Shown here: piece after piece, positions 58,701 to 61,700 of the stretch
Position numbering within the stretch: position 1 is the first letter of the stretch
Layout of the letters: each line of letters opens with the position of its first letter
Assembly: GCF_024679245.1 (NCBI RefSeq)
Contig: NC_090178.1
Location: 43,386,072-43,450,071, forward strand
Length of the DNA: 64,000 nt
DNA from: Pseudorasbora parva
Taxonomy: Eukaryota > Chordata > Actinopteri > Cypriniformes > Gobionidae
Direction: 5' to 3'
Notes under the pieces: generated by a model
What the model saw: the letters and a program-made list of their open reading frames with translations, nothing else
Told to the model about the DNA's origin: nothing
Databases searched by the model: none
Position numbers and translations under genes: made by a program

Positions 58701-61700
58701 GTTTGTACAGTCAAAGGTAGACACTGCTATTTTTTTGAACACACCCCTTTCAACTAATTGCCCAATTGCACAGCCTTAAGAGCGTGCATATCATGAATGC
58801 TGGGTCTCATTTGTTTTCTGAGAATCTACTGAACCTACTGGTAACTTGTTTGCCACGTAGCAAAAAAAAATATACTAAAAACCTTGATTATTCTGGTTAG
58901 TCACATTGTACTGCTATTATTTTGAACAAGACTGTACCTCTGCGTTGGGCCTAAGCCGTATCCTCTACGCCGCAAGTTCGGCGTTGGTTTTCATTTATAC
59001 TTCTGCTTTGTTGTCTGCGTCAATATACAATTACACATGCAGACCGCTAGTGGGCAGTGGCCACGGGCATGTTGATGGTAACCCCCAGTCTCAAGGCAAA
59101 CGCTGAAGAAGTCCTGAAGTATCAGCAGTGATGGCGGCAGATATTGTATTTTCTTGCACCTTGAGTTGTGGTATGTAATACAAATTAAGCATCTCTAGTT
59201 GATTAGTAGAGTTACATAAGAGGCGATCTGGCACTGAATGTGTTTGTGAAATCATGCAGAGCTCGTGGCTGCTGTATTTGGTTTCAGTATCGGTGGCTCG
59301 TGCTCTGACTAGCGCTTCAATCGCTGTTGCGGAGACTATTCATTCCATTGAAATCACAAACCAAAATGCACCCATTGGGATGTGTCCCTGTTCTGTATAC
59401 AGTCACTGATTAAAGTGTTAGTTCACCCAAAAATGAAATTGATGTCATTAACTCCTCACCCTAATGTCATTCCACACCCGTAAGACCTCCGTTCATCTTC
59501 AAAACACAGTTTAAGATATTTTAGATTTAGTCTGAGAGTGTATGCAGTCTATGCACACTATACTGTCCATGTCCAGAAAGGGAATAACAACATCATCAGA
59601 GTAGTCCATATGTGGCATCAGTTAGTAAAGTAGAAGCTCTTGAAGCATCAAAAATACATTTTGGTCCAAAAATAATAAAAACTACGACTTTATTCAGCAT
59701 TGTCTTCTCTTCTGGGTTTGTTTTCAATCCTCAAATAAAGATTCAAACGGTCATGAATCAGGAAATCGATTAATGATTTGGATCACCAATGTCACGTGAT
59801 TTCAGCAGTTTGACACGCGATCCGAATCATGAATCAATACACTGATTCATGACCGTTTGAATCTTTATTTGAGGATTGAAAACAAACCAGGAAGAGAAGA
59901 CAATGCTGAATAAAGTCGTAGTTTTTGTTATTTTTGGACCAAAATGTATTTTCGATGCTTCTAGAGATTCTAATGAACTAACTGATGTCTCATATGGACT
60001 ACTTTGATGATGTTTTTATTCCCTTTCTGGACATGGACAGTATAGTGTGCATACACTTAGATACGCTCTCAGACTAAATGTAAAATATCTTAAACTGTGT
60101 TCTGAAGATGAACGGAAGTCTTACGGGTGTGGAACGACATTAGGGGGAGTCATTAATGACATCAATTTCATTTTTGGGTGAACTAACCCTTTAACATCTT
60201 TGGTTTTGATGAGAAAATAAATAAACTATCAAATAAAAGGCGTATCTATCTATTTATTCACTAACATAAAGAATCGTTGCACTACAAAATAGTGTGTTAT
60301 ATAGCAGATATAGGATGAAACTATCATTTCTGGACACGTACTCCTATCGCAGATTTATTTATTTATAGACCTGAGACGGGTTCTGACAGACCAATCACGG
60401 CGCTTGCGGTCCACGTAGAATTGATGCGTTGTTATATTTTTGGAGAGGTGCGTGTCAGGTTACACGCGCCACACACAGCCTATGATGTCGCTACGGCGTA
60501 CACTCTACGCAGAAGTATAAATTGGGCTTAAGGCTTGCAGTGTGTATGTAGCAAGTCACACAGAACATGACTTTTAAATGACACGTACACTTAATATAAA
60601 AAATGACTCGGAAGTTTGTTTTCGATTAGTGAATTTCTTTTGGTGTGTTAATTGATATCTCACCCAGCCCTAATTCAGAGTCATCTTTGACACGTCTCTG
60701 TGTGTCTCTCTCAGACTCTAAGGCCGTGTCCTCCAGTGCCTCCAGTGGACCGCAGGTCTACGCACCAGCAGCATCTTTCCCCAGTACTGCATGCCCCACT
60801 GAGCCCTTCAGGTACCACACACACAATTCATCATCAATGTACTGTTGTTTGTCATAGAGATATAGATTTGCTGCCGATGTGGTCTTAAAGGGGTGGTTCT
60901 GTGGTTTTTTTCTAGGCTTGGCTGTGTTTATGAGGCGCAGTATAACATGTCTTATTTAGGGGTGTAACGATATATCGTTAAACGATATATCGCAATATAA
61001 AAAGGTGCGATATGTATCATTGATGGAAACTATATGATTCGCGATATGTTTATATACAAGGCTCAACTTGTTAGTTTGGCCCTTTTTGTAAGGTATAATT
61101 CACCCAAATACAAATTAACAGATGTACCACAAATGTAAACTCTGTCATCACGTACTCACCATCATGTCGTTTTTTCCTTTAACTTCCAAACACAAATGAA
61201 GATATTCTTTTTTATTTTTGAGATTTCTGTCGCTCCATTTAAAGTCCATTATTCTTCTCAAACTTAAAAGATCTAAAAAAAGTCATAAATGCATCGTAAA
61301 AATAACTAATCAAGTGTAATCCAAATCTAATCTCCTGAAGAGACACAAACAATGGTTTATGATGAACAGATTTACAGCGACGCACATACTGTAGTGTGCG
61401 TGACGCGCGGAAACAACACGAGAGTGAGTACATGCACAATTAAAATTCTTGGACAAGCTAAAAATGTACAGTTTGAGAGCAGTCATTTTAACACGCTTTC
61501 ATGCAATTAGAGCTGTGACGGATTGCATTGATCATCTGAAGTGCACATCCACACCGCTGTCTCCACTGTCCTTTGAAGGGCTCGTTTGCTTCCTGCTTCT
61601 ATGAAGCCCATCCCTCCGAAAAACGCAATGGTCTTAGATTGGTTAGGTTTACTCGCGCTCATCTGACTGTGCTCTTCTCTGTTCTCAGGTCAGCTGCAAT

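Larger units (their letters stand above)
57307..58934 (+). mobile_element. Intact Tc1-like transposon, 1628 bp
   Basis: Complete element with TA duplication (57305-57306, 58935-58936), near-identical ~215-bp terminal inverted repeats and an uninterrupted transposase frame. Each terminus has an outer (TTCAAAATAATAGCAGTAC) and an inner (AAAAAAATAGCAGTG) motif copy, the IR/DR plan of Sleeping Beauty-like fish elements. The two arms differ only by a 9-bp duplication and a few bases, implying recent insertion. Confidence 0.95.
57294..60528. mobile_element. Harbinger-like host element carrying a Tc1 and a MITE
   Basis: AGGCTGATTTATA at the left and TATAAATTGGGCT at the right are inverted ends flanked by TAA (57291-57293, 60529-60531). 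The left arm is broken after 13 bases by the Tc1 element; GATTTATA | CCTCTGCG rejoin across it and pair with ACGCAGAAGTATAAAT at the right. A family-P MITE sits inside at 59410-60194. Without these, the host is ~0.8 kb. Confidence 0.75.
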
